A stretch of DNA of 64,000 nt, from positions 310,001 through 374,000 of the forward strand of contig JACOST010000030.1 in NCBI GenBank assembly GCA_016178705.1. Direction: 5' to 3'. The stretch's first letter is position 1. Every line of letters begins with the position of its first letter. This DNA comes from Deltaproteobacteria bacterium. GTDB taxonomy: Bacteria > Desulfobacterota > Binatia > HRBIN30 > JACQVA1. The notes beneath the pieces are model-generated. The model worked only from the letters and a program-made list of their open reading frames with translations, ran no database searches and had not been told where the DNA came from. Position numbers and translations under genes: made by a program. This document shows, one piece after another, positions 16,287 through 25,557 of the stretch.

Positions 16287-18023
16287 ATGATGCACTGGCA
16301 ACTCCGATTGCTCACCACGCTGATACGATTGGCCTGCGTCGCCCCGTCGGTCGCGCACGCTGCCACCTACTTTGTCGCTCCCGCTGCCGCCGCGGGCGCC
16401 GCCGGACGGACCGACCAGCCCTTCCGCACCATCTCCAGCGCGATCGCGCAGGTCCAACCGGGTGACACGGTGGTAGTGACGCCAGGCATTTATCGCGAGG
16501 CGCTCGTGATCCAACGCGCAGGTCGAGCCGATGCGGTGATCACTATTCGCGGATTGTCCGGTGCCGTGCTGCAGAGTCCGGACGCGAAGCGCAGCTACTC
16601 GGCGTTCGATGTTTCCAGCCGCGCTGCGTACGTGCGCGTCCAGGGTTTCGATCTCACCGGCGGGTTCGCTGAAACCATCTTCGTGCGCGCCGGCGCGCAC
16701 GACATCGAACTGTCCGGCCTCACCATTCACGACAACCAGACCGGCATCTGGGTCGCCGGCGCGACGCGAGTGACCCTCCGCGACGTGGTGCTGCAGCACA
16801 ACTTCCGCACCGGCGTGCGAATCTTCGCCGGCGCCCACGACGTGCAGATCATCAACACCCGCAGCGAAGCCAACGACGATGGCGCCGGCTGCGACGGTGC
16901 GTCTGACGGCTTCAACGTCGACACCGGGTGCAGCAACATCGTGTTCGACAACGCCAGCGCAATCGGCAACTCGCAAGACGGCTTCGATTTGCAGGGATCG
17001 AACATCACCGTGCTGCGCGCCACCAGCCGCGGCAATCAATGCTCGGGCGTCAAAGTCAGCGACAGCGCATACATCGAAAACGCCGTGATCGACGGCAATC
17101 GCACCGGACTCAACATTACCGGCCCCGTCGGTGGAGAGACCACGATCGCGTTCAGTACCGTGGTGAATAACGATCTCGGCGTGCGGGCAATCGGCGGCGG
17201 ATACACACTCACGCTGACGGACAGCGTGGTGAACGGTCCGGGCAAGGCGCTCGATTTCGCGCCCGGCGTCACGCTGCTCGAAGCTCGCAATATTTTCGCC
17301 CGCCCCAATTTGCACGAGCGGTTGATTGTGCAGGAGACTGCCCCAACGGCCACGGTGTTTTCGGGCGAGGACGTCAATCACGGCACGTGGACGCGGGCTA
17401 GCGCCCAGGGTCGCGGCACAATGGCCGGCGATCCACGGCTGGAGGCTGGAACGTACACACCGGCAGCGACCAGTCCGGCGCTCAACAGCGCCGAGGCGTC
17501 CACGTCGGTCACCGTCGATCACGACGGCAATCCGCGCCCGGCGGGCGGAAAATTTGATCGCGGTGCGATCGAGCGCCAGAGCGTCGCACCGCAGTTGCGT
17601 GTGCGAAGGGCAGCGGTCCGATCCGGCAGCGACGGCTGCGGCCCAGCGCAGGTTCGCGCGGATCTGCAGTTGCCAGGTCCGTTCGACCCCCGCACGGATG
17701 CGCTCACCATCAACTTAAGCGGAGCGCAAGGCGAGGTTGCCACCCTCGCCTTCGCACCTGGTCGACTGCGCATGAGTGCGAAGACGCCCGGCGCGTATCG
17801 CGGTCTGCTGCGACGGGCGGACGGCGCCGTGCTGCGCGTGTCCATACGAGAACAAGCCAGGCGTCAACAGACCGCTGGCTACGCCGTCCGGCTCAGCGGT
17901 CGCGATCTCGATACCTGGCGCGCGCCCGATGGCGCACTCACGCTCGACGTGACGGCTGGCGCCTACCGTGTCTGCAGCACTACCGCGTTGCACGGCAGCG
18001 CGGGTCACTTCGCAATGCCCTAG
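16287..18023 (+). CDS. Secreted right-handed parallel beta-helix protein
   Basis: About 578 residues from the paired ATGs at 16287/16290. A signal peptide (LLTTLIRLACVAPSVAHA) is followed by TYFVAP and GRTDQPFRTISSAIAQVQPGDTVVVTPGIYRE, the standard entry to pectate-lyase-like beta-helices of the DUF1565/NosD kind. Repeated strand-turn units follow (LSGLTIHDNQTGIWV, DGFNVDTGCSNIVFDNA, DGFDLQGSNITVL). The last 150 residues form a separate domain with Cys pairs (DGCGP, RVCSTT). Such proteins bind or cut polysaccharides at the cell surface, but no catalytic set can be identified. Paired Cys suggests export to an oxidising compartment. Confidence 0.82.
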   Translation: MMHWQLRLLTTLIRLACVAPSVAHAATYFVAPAAAAGAAGRTDQPFRTISSAIAQVQPGDTVVVTPGIYREALVIQRAGRADAVITIRGLSGAVLQSPDAKRSYSAFDVSSRAAYVRVQGFDLTGGFAETIFVRAGAHDIELSGLTIHDNQTGIWVAGATRVTLRDVVLQHNFRTGVRIFAGAHDVQIINTRSEANDDGAGCDGASDGFNVDTGCSNIVFDNASAIGNSQDGFDLQGSNITVLRATSRGNQCSGVKVSDSAYIENAVIDGNRTGLNITGPVGGETTIAFSTVVNNDLGVRAIGGGYTLTLTDSVVNGPGKALDFAPGVTLLEARNIFARPNLHERLIVQETAPTATVFSGEDVNHGTWTRASAQGRGTMAGDPRLEAGTYTPAATSPALNSAEASTSVTVDHDGNPRPAGGKFDRGAIERQSVAPQLRVRRAAVRSGSDGCGPAQVRADLQLPGPFDPRTDALTINLSGAQGEVATLAFAPGRLRMSAKTPGAYRGLLRRADGAVLRVSIREQARRQQTAGYAVRLSGRDLDTWRAPDGALTLDVTAGAYRVCSTTALHGSAGHFAMP

Positions 18024-18091
18024 CCTAGTCGTCATTGGCTTGACCTGCCGGCGTGGCCGTGCCAGACGCAGCGGCTACTTGCTTGGCCGCC

Positions 18092-18871
18092 ATGCCCGTG
18101 CACTTCCGCGATGCCGTCGCTCTGATCACCGGCGCCTCCAGTGGTATTGGGAAGGATCTCGCCCTCCGCCTGGCCGAAGAAGGAACGCGCACGGTCCTGG
18201 CCGCGCGCCGCGAAGACAAACTCAATGAAGTGAAGCAAGCCTGCGAGCGCCACGCCCCGTCGTTGGCGCTCCGTTGCGACGTGCGCGACCGCGCGCAAGT
18301 GGACGCGATGGTCGCGCAGGCGCACGCCCACTTCGGCCGCATCGACATTCTCGTCAACAACGCCGGCTACAGCCGCTGGACGCTAGCGAAGGACGCCCCG
18401 ATCGACGAGTACGAAGATCTGATGCGCACCAACTTCTTCGGTTTGGTGTACTGCACCAAGGCGGTGCTGCCATTGCTGCTGGCGCAGCGCTCGGGGCATA
18501 TCGTCAACATCTCCTCGATTGCCGGGCGGCTCGGCACGGCGCACCACACACACTATTGCGCGACCAAGTTCGCCACCGCCGGATTCACCGAGAGCCTGTG
18601 GTACGAGCTGCGCGGCACTGGAGTCGGCATCACGCTGGTGAATCCCGGCGTGATCGATACCGAACTGTTCGAGCACGAATCGTTCAGAGAATTCCCGGCG
18701 GCCAATCGCGCCCGTATGATTCCGGTGCGCCAACTTACCGAAGCGATCCTCGACGCGATCCGCCGCGATCGCCCCGAGATCACGGTGCCGCGCTACATGG
18801 CGCTCGGCACCGTGGTCCGGCATCTCGCGCCCGGCTTGTTCCGCCGCATCATGGCGCGCCAGAGCGTATGA
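18092..18871 (+). CDS. Short-chain dehydrogenase/reductase
   Basis: This 259-residue classical SDR has the TGASSGIG nucleotide-binding turn, NNAG, the catalytic Ser (NISSIAG), YCATK (Tyr and Lys) and the NPGVIDTELF segment. The Arg pair after the second strand (AARRED) suggests NADP(H). ATG 18092 is the start nearest the conserved strand; an open extension to 18053 is unlikely. The stop overlaps the following L,D-transpeptidase ATG by 4 bases, so the two are co-expressed, although no biochemical link is obvious. The substrate is not predictable. Confidence 0.9.
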   Translation: MPVHFRDAVALITGASSGIGKDLALRLAEEGTRTVLAARREDKLNEVKQACERHAPSLALRCDVRDRAQVDAMVAQAHAHFGRIDILVNNAGYSRWTLAKDAPIDEYEDLMRTNFFGLVYCTKAVLPLLLAQRSGHIVNISSIAGRLGTAHHTHYCATKFATAGFTESLWYELRGTGVGITLVNPGVIDTELFEHESFREFPAANRARMIPVRQLTEAILDAIRRDRPEITVPRYMALGTVVRHLAPGLFRRIMARQSV

Positions 18872-19878
18872 CGCCTCGGCGGTTCAAACTCATCAACAAC
18901 CTGGCCGTGGCTACCCTCGTGTCGCTGAGTTGCGTCCGTGGCAGCGATGCGGCGACGCTGCCCGTGTACCACGACGTCGTCGGTGAAGAGATCCACTACA
19001 CGGTTCAGGCCGGCGACTCACTCGCCCGCTTGGCGCCCAAGTTCGGCATGAGCGTGAAGCTCGCCGCGGCGATGAACAACCTCGTCGATCCGCGCAAGCT
19101 GCGCCTTGGACAGCCGTTGGTATTCTCCAACCGACACATCGTCGCGAAACTCGCGGACGGGTTGGTCATCAGCATCGTCGACCGCACGTTGTACTGGTTC
19201 AAGGCCAACGAACTGATCGCGCAGTTTCCGGTCGCGGTCGGCAAAGCGGATTGGGAAACGCCACCGGGTCGTTTCAAAATTCTGAGCCGTCGGCGCAAGC
19301 CAACGTGGCACGTTCCACCCGCCATTCAGGCTGAGATGCGCGAAAAGGGGGAACCGGTGAAAACCAGCGTGCCGCCTGGTCCTGACAATCCACTCGGCGA
19401 GTACTGGCTCCAGTTGTCGGCAGGCGACTACGGCATTCATGGTACCAACGCACCGTGGAGCGTCGGCCGGTTCGCCACGCACGGATGCCTGCGCCTGCGC
19501 CCGGCGGATGTCGAGCGCTTGTTCAAGGAAGCGCCCAACGACACGCCGGTGTGGGTGATGTACGAGCCGATCAAACTGGCCAGCCTGCCCGACGGCCATG
19601 TGCTGATCGAGGCGCACGACGACATCTACAAGCGCGCCGGTGCGCTGGTGAGTCACTTCGACGAACTGGTCGAGCAGGCTGGCTTGACCAGTCGTATCGA
19701 TCTCACGCACGCCCACGTTGTCATCAAAGACGCGTGGGGCGTTGCGATCGACGTCACGCAGTCGGAGTCGCCAGTCATTGCACCGACGCCGTCACCTCCA
19801 GCGCCCACGCGGTCTCCAGCAGGACCTTCCCCCTTGCCATCAACCCCCGCAGCGTCACCCGTCTCGCCCACGCCCTGA
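18868..19878 (+). CDS. LysM-containing L,D-transpeptidase
   Basis: 336 residues. A signal peptide (LAVATLVSLSCVRGSDA) precedes a LysM domain (HYTVQAGDSLARLAPKFGMS, about 43-88) and a YkuD catalytic domain (about 95-235) with GIHGTN and the active-site motif THGCLRLRPADV (Cys about 208). A C-terminal region (residues 240-290) and a Pro/Ser/Thr-rich tail complete it. The enzyme should form 3-3 peptidoglycan cross-links or attach proteins in the periplasm. LysM would tether it to glycan. It overlaps the SDR gene by 4 bases. Confidence 0.93.
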   Translation: MTPRRFKLINNLAVATLVSLSCVRGSDAATLPVYHDVVGEEIHYTVQAGDSLARLAPKFGMSVKLAAAMNNLVDPRKLRLGQPLVFSNRHIVAKLADGLVISIVDRTLYWFKANELIAQFPVAVGKADWETPPGRFKILSRRRKPTWHVPPAIQAEMREKGEPVKTSVPPGPDNPLGEYWLQLSAGDYGIHGTNAPWSVGRFATHGCLRLRPADVERLFKEAPNDTPVWVMYEPIKLASLPDGHVLIEAHDDIYKRAGALVSHFDELVEQAGLTSRIDLTHAHVVIKDAWGVAIDVTQSESPVIAPTPSPPAPTRSPAGPSPLPSTPAASPVSPTP

Positions 19879-19917
19879 TTTGACCTCGCCCCGGCGGGCG
19901 CGTAGCATCGCCACCTC

Positions 19918-20280
19918 ATGCGGCGGCAGTGGAAACGTATCGTCTGGGCACAGGTGCTGGTGCTTGCCTGTTTGGTGTGGCAAGCGGATTTTTCGATCGC
20001 GGACAGCGGCCGGAGCCCGCAACGTACGGCCCGCATTCGCCTGAGCCACTTGGCATTCTCATCGTCCTCGTTGCCCGATGCTGTCAGCGACGCCGAGGCC
20101 ATTCAGTTCCCGGCGCGTAATCCGGCACGCGATGCGATGAAGACTGCAGTGTCGGCACCCGCGAGCCGAAGCATCCTGCGCACTCCGATTCGGCTCATAC
20201 TGCGGCGTGAATATTCTCCAGTGCGCCGGTTCGTACACTGCGGTACGCACCGACCGGCCGCTGACAACCCGCCGGCTTAA
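19918..20280 (+). CDS. Small putative secreted protein
   Basis: 120 residues that I do not recognise. The N-terminus (MRRQWKRIVWAQVLVLACLVWQ) is a good signal or anchor segment, followed by a basic, Ser/Arg/Pro-rich low-complexity chain. No ribosome site is obvious. It lies 39 bases after the L,D-transpeptidase gene on the same strand and could be co-transcribed. The composition resembles that of many spurious GC-rich frames, so it is only a modest candidate. Confidence 0.35.
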   Translation: MRRQWKRIVWAQVLVLACLVWQADFSIADSGRSPQRTARIRLSHLAFSSSSLPDAVSDAEAIQFPARNPARDAMKTAVSAPASRSILRTPIRLILRREYSPVRRFVHCGTHRPAADNPPA

Positions 20281-20402
20281 CTCGCTCCCTTGTTGACGTG
20301 TCGGCGTCGTACGACGCCACTGGTAGAACGCGCCGGTGATCCGGTTGGCGGTGTGACTACGCGCCGTCGGTCGCGCACCACCGGCTTCATGGAGCGAGCA
20401 TC

Positions 20403-20690
20403 ATGTTGAAACATGTCGTTGCGATTCAATCCGTCGTCTTCGCCAATTCGCTTGCGGACCGTGAGCGGGATCGGCTAGGCAGAACCCCAGAAACCGATGA
20501 ACAGCCCTCTGCGGCGCCATCTCCAAAGGAGTCCCGCCACGTGCTGCCGATTCGAGAACTAATCGACCGCATGAAAGAGCACTACGCCGAGCACCCCGAG
20601 CGCTATCAGCGCTACGGAGATTACCTGCTCTACGGTGGGGTCGTGCTTACGCTGTTGGTCGCCGCCTATATCCTCCTCGTCAGCAGTTGA
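20403..20690 (+). CDS. Small membrane protein with C-terminal anchor
   Basis: 95 residues: a variable N-terminus, an amphipathic charged middle (LIDRMKEHYAEHPERYQRYGDYL) and one C-terminal membrane helix (GGVVLTLLVAAYILLVSS). Such tail-anchored small proteins are common but not classifiable here. A start just before LPIRELIDRM (CTG/GTG near 20538, preceded by AAAGGAG at 20524-20530) is an alternative that would give a 50-residue protein with a good ribosome site. I cannot name the family. Confidence 0.5.
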   Translation: MLKHVVAIQSVVFANSLADRERDRLGRTPETDEQPSAAPSPKESRHVLPIRELIDRMKEHYAEHPERYQRYGDYLLYGGVVLTLLVAAYILLVSS

Positions 20691-20720
20691 AGGGGGCAGG
20701 TTGCTCAGGGTCGGGCTGCC

Positions 20721-22142
20721 GTGTCGGAATCGATCGCTTTCCGCGCGTTCGAATACCACGCCGACGCGTCGCTGCGTCCGGCACCGTATCGTTTCGTTGG
20801 TTCGCTAACCAACGGCTGGGATATTGAGCGCGCCGGTGCTCAACATCTGCAGCTCGGCCCTGGGTATCGACTCTTGCGCGTGAGCCACTGCGGCGTGTGC
20901 TCCACCGATCTCGCGCGCCGCCACTTGCCGTTTCCCCTACCGCAAGTGATCGGCCACGAAGTCGTGGCCCACGACGAATCCGGCGCCGCGGTGGCCGTCG
21001 AGATCAACGCCTCGCACGCCGCGCGTGGCCTGGCGTGGCGACAGTGGTGCGCGTTCTGCCGTCGCGGTCTCGACACCCATTGCCCCGAGCGCGTGGTGCT
21101 CGGCATCCACGATTTGCCGGGTGGGTTCGGACCGTGGGTGCTCGCGCCGACAGCCAACATCGTGTCGATCCCGCCGACCATTTCGGCGAAGACGGCGACG
21201 CTGATCGAGCCGTTCGCCGCGGCGTTGCACGCCGTGCAGGCGTGCGACCCACGTGACGGTGATCGCATCGCGGTGCTCGGTCCGCGGCGACTGGGCTCGC
21301 TGGCGATCGCTGCGCTTTCCGCGTGGCGCAGACAATCGGGCCGGCGCTACCAAATCCTTGCGATCGCCCGCCATGCCGAACTGCGCGCGCTGGCGCGCAC
21401 GCTCGGCGCCGACGATGCAATCGATGTCGACGCCGCACAATCGCTGCACGACGTCGCCGACTGCGTGGTGGAGACCACCGGCAGTCCCAGCGGTCTGGTG
21501 CTCGCGATTCAGCTCGCCACTCGCGAGGTCCACGTCAAGTCGACCACCGGGCAACCGACACTCGGGCTCGCGCATCTGACCGAGATGGTCGTCGATGAGA
21601 TTGCGCTCGAAGCATTTCGGCGTTCGGGCGCCCAACGATTCGAGGGACTAGCGGCTGTACTGGGTGATGTGCCGATCACGGTCCGGCGCGACCTGGAATC
21701 GCGGGGACTCCGAGTGGTCACCGCGGCCAGCGCCAACGAGCTCGCTTCCATCGTCGCGATGGAACCACTCGGAGGTGCCGATGTGGCCGTGGTGACGTCG
21801 CTCGCCGGCATCGACGCAGCAATCCGGCCGCTCACCAGTGTCGAACGCGGTCTCGTGCGAGCACGTGGCACGATACTGGTTGCGGATGTCGATCAGCCGC
21901 GCGATGGATTGCTCGCCGCACTGCTCGACAAAGGTCTCCGCATCAGCACCACCCGTTGCGGTGATTTCCGCGCGGCGATCGCGTTGCTCGCTGATCCGGT
22001 CGGTGGTTTGGGACACCAGCTCGGAGAACTGATGGTGACCGACGTGCTGCCCGCGGCACGCCTGGCCGAAGCCTTCGCCATCGCGGCCAGTCCACGCAGC
22101 ATCAAGGTCGTGGTCACGCATCCTGGCGGATTGAAGGTCTGA
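20721..22142 (+). CDS. Zinc-type medium-chain dehydrogenase-like protein with extra C-terminal domain
   Basis: 473 residues from a GTG start. The N-terminal half is an MDR alcohol-dehydrogenase domain: CGVCSTDLARR (catalytic Cys), GHEVVA, and a structural-zinc-like WCAFCRRGLDTHC with spacing unlike the canonical four-Cys lobe. The Rossmann region (RIAVLGPRRLGSLAIAAL) lacks the usual GxGxxG. The protein is about 110 residues longer than ordinary MDR enzymes; the extra part (about 285-400: DVPITVRRDLESRGLRVVTAASANEL) resembles no domain I know. It presumably oxidises an alcohol or sugar, but the odd nucleotide loop makes that uncertain. Confidence 0.75.
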   Translation: MSESIAFRAFEYHADASLRPAPYRFVGSLTNGWDIERAGAQHLQLGPGYRLLRVSHCGVCSTDLARRHLPFPLPQVIGHEVVAHDESGAAVAVEINASHAARGLAWRQWCAFCRRGLDTHCPERVVLGIHDLPGGFGPWVLAPTANIVSIPPTISAKTATLIEPFAAALHAVQACDPRDGDRIAVLGPRRLGSLAIAALSAWRRQSGRRYQILAIARHAELRALARTLGADDAIDVDAAQSLHDVADCVVETTGSPSGLVLAIQLATREVHVKSTTGQPTLGLAHLTEMVVDEIALEAFRRSGAQRFEGLAAVLGDVPITVRRDLESRGLRVVTAASANELASIVAMEPLGGADVAVVTSLAGIDAAIRPLTSVERGLVRARGTILVADVDQPRDGLLAALLDKGLRISTTRCGDFRAAIALLADPVGGLGHQLGELMVTDVLPAARLAEAFAIAASPRSIKVVVTHPGGLKV

Positions 22143-22151
22143 CCTAACGGA

Positions 22152-23078
22152 TCATTTCGCGGCTTTCGCAACTTCAATCTCGTTGGTGACGAACTCCTCC
22201 GGCGTCCGCTCGATGCGCGGCTCGCAGGTGGTGAGGTGCACGTGTACGCGCCGCCCGGCTGGCATCAGGTCGGCGTCGGCGACCCGTAGCAACGATCTCC
22301 CGGGTTCAGCAATCACTAGGCAATCGCCATCGGCCTTTACTTCACCTTCGGGCGCGAGGTGTACCGCGGTGCGGCGATTGCCATCCACAACTTGAGCCGT
22401 CGCGGCGACGCGCAGCGGGAAGGCGGTGATGCTGTAGAGTTGCAGCGTCGCGCCGCGAAACTGTTCGTAGCGATCGAAGTCGGTGCGCGCGAAGATGCGC
22501 GCGTTGCCGCCGGAGAGGTTCTGGTCGACCTTCGAGGTCGCCTGCTCCCAGAAGCGCGGCGGGCCGACGTCGACGTGGAGGAAGTTGCCGTCCTTGTAGA
22601 AGCCGACGCCGCAACAGTTGAGTTTGCGAATGCGCTGCCACAACTGGCGCTGATTGACCCCGATGAACTGCACGTCGGCGGCGAGTCCCTGCGTGTGCAA
22701 CGAGGCGCTGGCGGCCTTGCCGCCCTGTGCGCGGATGGCGCTGTTGTAATCGGGACTGCGATAGCCCGACGCTAGTCGCAGATGGCGGGGCTTGGCCCAG
22801 TCTTCCAGGTAGTCGAGCTGTTCGATCAAGCGCAACGACACGTCGCCTTCGCGATCATCACCGCGCGAACGCAGAAAATGCGTGAGTCGCGCCAACGCGT
22901 CGGCGTCGTAGGAGCCGTCGGCACGGCGGAAGCGCGCCTGCACGCGCGCACCGTTATGCGCGTCTTCCAACCTCAGCGTACCGTTGCCCATGAAGAAGAA
23001 GCGCGGCGGCGCGCCGTCGGCATATGCGGGGGCAAGCATGGCAAGGGTCAGCAGAATCCCGGCGAAGAGTCGGTGCAT
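22152..23078 (-). CDS. Periplasmic M15/YcbK-like (DUF882) peptidase
   Basis: 308 residues with a signal peptide (GILLTLAMLAPAYA). The central domain has SGYRSPDYNSAI, the zinc-binding SLHTQGLAADV (His and Asp) and FLHVDVG (second His), matching DUF882/peptidase M15A proteins that trim peptidoglycan peptides. A C-terminal beta-rich domain of about 110 residues is additional. It is the last gene of a minus-strand run ppiD - esterase - Cys-rich protein - MATE - M15, starting only 9 bases after the MATE stop. Confidence 0.85.
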   Translation of the reverse strand: MHRLFAGILLTLAMLAPAYADGAPPRFFFMGNGTLRLEDAHNGARVQARFRRADGSYDADALARLTHFLRSRGDDREGDVSLRLIEQLDYLEDWAKPRHLRLASGYRSPDYNSAIRAQGGKAASASLHTQGLAADVQFIGVNQRQLWQRIRKLNCCGVGFYKDGNFLHVDVGPPRFWEQATSKVDQNLSGGNARIFARTDFDRYEQFRGATLQLYSITAFPLRVAATAQVVDGNRRTAVHLAPEGEVKADGDCLVIAEPGRSLLRVADADLMPAGRRVHVHLTTCEPRIERTPEEFVTNEIEVAKAAK

Positions 23079-23087
23079 CGCGGCTCC

Positions 23088-24536
23088 TCAGCCTTCCGCT
23101 CTGTCGGCAGCAGAGGCGGCCCTTGCCTCGCTCATCCGCCGCCGCAATCCTCGGTGCGTGCGCGTGAACAACGTCACCATCACCGCCGCCGAGCAGACGT
23201 TGCCCACCGCGACGCTGATGAACACCGCACGATCGGCCATCCCAAGCCATTGCGTGCAGACCAGCGACACCGCCAATACCGCGATCACGCGTACGGTCAT
23301 CAGCATCAACGGCAGCGTCGCCCGGCCGAGACCTTGAAAGGCGAACGCGATCACCATCGATACGCCAACGAACGGATATGACGGTCCGATGATGCGAAAG
23401 TACTGCTCGCCCACCGCGTGGATGCCGGGATCATGGGTGAAGATGTTCAGCCACAACTCCGGCCGCCAGCACAGCAGCGCCGAGGGCACCGCCAACACAC
23501 TGACAATCATCGCGCCGGCTCGCACCACATACGCACGCGCCCGATCGGGCCGCTGCGCGCCGGTCGCCATGCCGACCAAAGTGAGCACCGCCGCACCGAA
23601 ACCGTAGGCGAGGGTCAGCATGAGGAAGTCGAGCCGTGTGCCCAATCCGTACGCCGCCAAGTGCGCATCGCCCAACCGCGCCAGCACGCCGGTGAGCGTC
23701 ATGATGCCGACGTAGCTGATCAGGGTCGAGAGCGACGCAGGAATTCCGACGCGCAGAATTTCCGCCAGCGGCGCCATCGTGAAGCCGCGCAGCCGCAGCG
23801 CCGGCGTCACCATGCTGCGCCCGCTGAACACGTAGTAGGCGCGCGGCACGGTCGCGATCAGTTGACTCGCCAACGTCGCCATCGCCGCACCCGGCAGATT
23901 CAGACCCAACCAGAACATGAACACCGGCGTGAGCACGATCTGCAGCAGAATCGACATCGTCGACCACACGGCGGCGACCCGCACGTTGCCCTCGCCGCGC
24001 AGAATGCTGTCGAGCATACCGCCGACAAATGTGATCGCCGCGCCGCCGAAGAGGACCTGGGCGAACACCGTCGCCCGCTCCAGCACCACCCCGGTGCCGC
24101 CCATCAAGCGGAACAACGCTGGGCCGCCGACCAGAATTCCGAGACCGAAGAGCGCACCGGTGGCGACGCTCAGCACCAGCGCATGCTCAGCCACCGCAAC
24201 CGCGTCGCGTTTGCGGCCGGCGCCGAGCGCGCGCGCCACGGCCGACGCCGCGCCCGAGCCGATCCCACCGCCCATCATCGTGGTCGCGATGAGCGAGAGC
24301 GGAAACACCAACGATACGGCGGCGATGGCTTCGGCGCCCAGGCGGCTGACGAAGTAGGTGTAGAGGATGTTGGAGACGGCCGCGATCACCATCACGCCGC
24401 TGGTCGGCGCCGCCAGCCGCACAATCGCACGCAGCGGCGGTGCGGCAAGCAATCGCTCCGGTTCCGCGCGCCGCGGCGGCGAATTCGACGCGGGCTCGGT
24501 GAGCGGCGGCGCAGCGGCGGTCGCTGGGCGATTCAT
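23088..24536 (-). CDS. MATE-family multidrug efflux transporter
   Basis: 482 residues with about 12 membrane helices in two six-helix halves. MATE hallmarks include APTSGVMVIAAVSNILYTYFVSRLGAEAIAAVS in the first half, then the second-half counterpart YVGIMTLTGVLARLGDAHLAAYGLGTR. It probably exports cationic compounds in exchange for Na+ or H+ at the inner membrane. The ATG overlaps the preceding small Cys-rich gene by 4 bases (ATGA), so it belongs to the operon led by ppiD. Confidence 0.92.
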   Translation of the reverse strand: MNRPATAAAPPLTEPASNSPPRRAEPERLLAAPPLRAIVRLAAPTSGVMVIAAVSNILYTYFVSRLGAEAIAAVSLVFPLSLIATTMMGGGIGSGAASAVARALGAGRKRDAVAVAEHALVLSVATGALFGLGILVGGPALFRLMGGTGVVLERATVFAQVLFGGAAITFVGGMLDSILRGEGNVRVAAVWSTMSILLQIVLTPVFMFWLGLNLPGAAMATLASQLIATVPRAYYVFSGRSMVTPALRLRGFTMAPLAEILRVGIPASLSTLISYVGIMTLTGVLARLGDAHLAAYGLGTRLDFLMLTLAYGFGAAVLTLVGMATGAQRPDRARAYVVRAGAMIVSVLAVPSALLCWRPELWLNIFTHDPGIHAVGEQYFRIIGPSYPFVGVSMVIAFAFQGLGRATLPLMLMTVRVIAVLAVSLVCTQWLGMADRAVFISVAVGNVCSAAVMVTLFTRTHRGLRRRMSEARAASAADRAEG

Positions 24537-24739
24537 TCGCGCTCCGGTTTACTGTCGGTCGTGCGCTCATACCCCGAGCAGGTGCGCACGGGCAGCCGCG
24601 GATAGCGCGCGTAGCGTTCATCATCGGCACTGCGCCGGCACATGACGAAGCTGGAGCCGCGCTCACTGCGGACCCATCGCACGTGCGCGCAGTCGGCACA
24701 CAACCCACTCTGTTTTGGTGCGCCGGCGATGTCGCTCAT
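24533..24739 (-). CDS. Small conserved Cys-rich protein (putative zinc ribbon)
   Basis: 68 residues with the pattern CADCAHVRWVRSERGSSFVMC, later YPRLPVRTCSGYE. Two CxxC/Cys pairs could bind one zinc ion. I recall similar short proteins in other proteobacteria with the same C-x2-C ... C ... YPRLPV ... C-x-GY pattern, but know no name or function. It overlaps both neighbours by 4 bases (esterase before, MATE after), strong evidence that it is a real translated gene. Confidence 0.75.
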   Translation of the reverse strand: MSDIAGAPKQSGLCADCAHVRWVRSERGSSFVMCRRSADDERYARYPRLPVRTCSGYERTTDSKPERE

Positions 24740-25551
24740 AGTTCAACCGCACGTCGCGCGCCGGCGGCAGCGGTCGCGATACTCGCCACAAATTCGCAGA
24801 CCACGGTGGCGACTCGGTCCTTGTCGTAGTCCACGCTGATGACGTGAAAGCTGTTGTCGAGTAACTCGACGCGCGGCGGCGTCGGCAACCGTTGCTGCAG
24901 AAAGCGGACGTTGTCGAGCGGACACGTGTGATCCTGCCGCGCATGCAGCGCGAGCACGGGCTGGCGCACGGCGGGGACCATCGCCCGGGCGGCCCGCTGC
25001 AGGTCGATGAAACTGACGAGCGCGCACAGCGGCACGGTGTCGTAGGCAGGGCTCGCGCCGCGCGCAACCGGATCGGCAATATCGCGCCCGGGCTTGGCGA
25101 TGCGCTGCCAGCGCGTCGGCAACAGTGCGCCGGCCAACCGCAATATCGGCAACACCGGCAGCATGCGCTCGAGGCGGCGATCGCTCGTCCAGAGTGCGGT
25201 CGAGAGCAGCACCACGCCATCCACATCGGCGGCGCGATCGTGCGCCAACTCCAACGCCAGCAGCGAACCCATCGACAACCCGATCACCACCGTCGTCGGA
25301 CAATGGTGCCGCAACTCCGTGAGACCGGCGCGCGCCGAGTCGGCCCAGTCGCGCCGTGAAGTGTGTGCGAGGTCGTCAACCGAGGTGCCGTGTCCCGCGA
25401 TGCGCACGCCGGACACCGTGTAGCCGTGCGCGTGCAGGGCCTCGCCGAGGCTGCGCAGCTCCTGCGGCGTTGCCGTGAAGCCGTGCAACAGCAGGCAGCC
25501 CACCGGGCCGCCGGGCAGAAAATACGCGCTGATGTCGTTGCTGAGGTTCAG
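24736..25551 (-). CDS. Carboxylesterase/monoacylglycerol lipase-like hydrolase, start unclear
   Basis: The domain is complete: LLLHGFTATPQEL (oxyanion), GLSMGSL (nucleophile Ser), HARQDHTCP (Asp) and SFHVISVDYDKD (His), typical of Est30-like carboxylesterases. The first ATG/GTG is GTG at 25503, but it falls inside a conserved strand; the family N-terminus (NDISAYFLPGGPVG) is encoded upstream without any ATG, GTG or TTG. The only plausible upstream initiator is CTG at 25551, just 6 bases after the ppiD stop. I extend the gene there; 25503 is the conservative start. It acts on short acyl esters or monoglycerides. Confidence 0.85.
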   Translation of the reverse strand: MNLSNDISAYFLPGGPVGCLLLHGFTATPQELRSLGEALHAHGYTVSGVRIAGHGTSVDDLAHTSRRDWADSARAGLTELRHHCPTTVVIGLSMGSLLALELAHDRAADVDGVVLLSTALWTSDRRLERMLPVLPILRLAGALLPTRWQRIAKPGRDIADPVARGASPAYDTVPLCALVSFIDLQRAARAMVPAVRQPVLALHARQDHTCPLDNVRFLQQRLPTPPRVELLDNSFHVISVDYDKDRVATVVCEFVASIATAAAGARRAVEL

Positions 25552-25557
25552 GAGACG

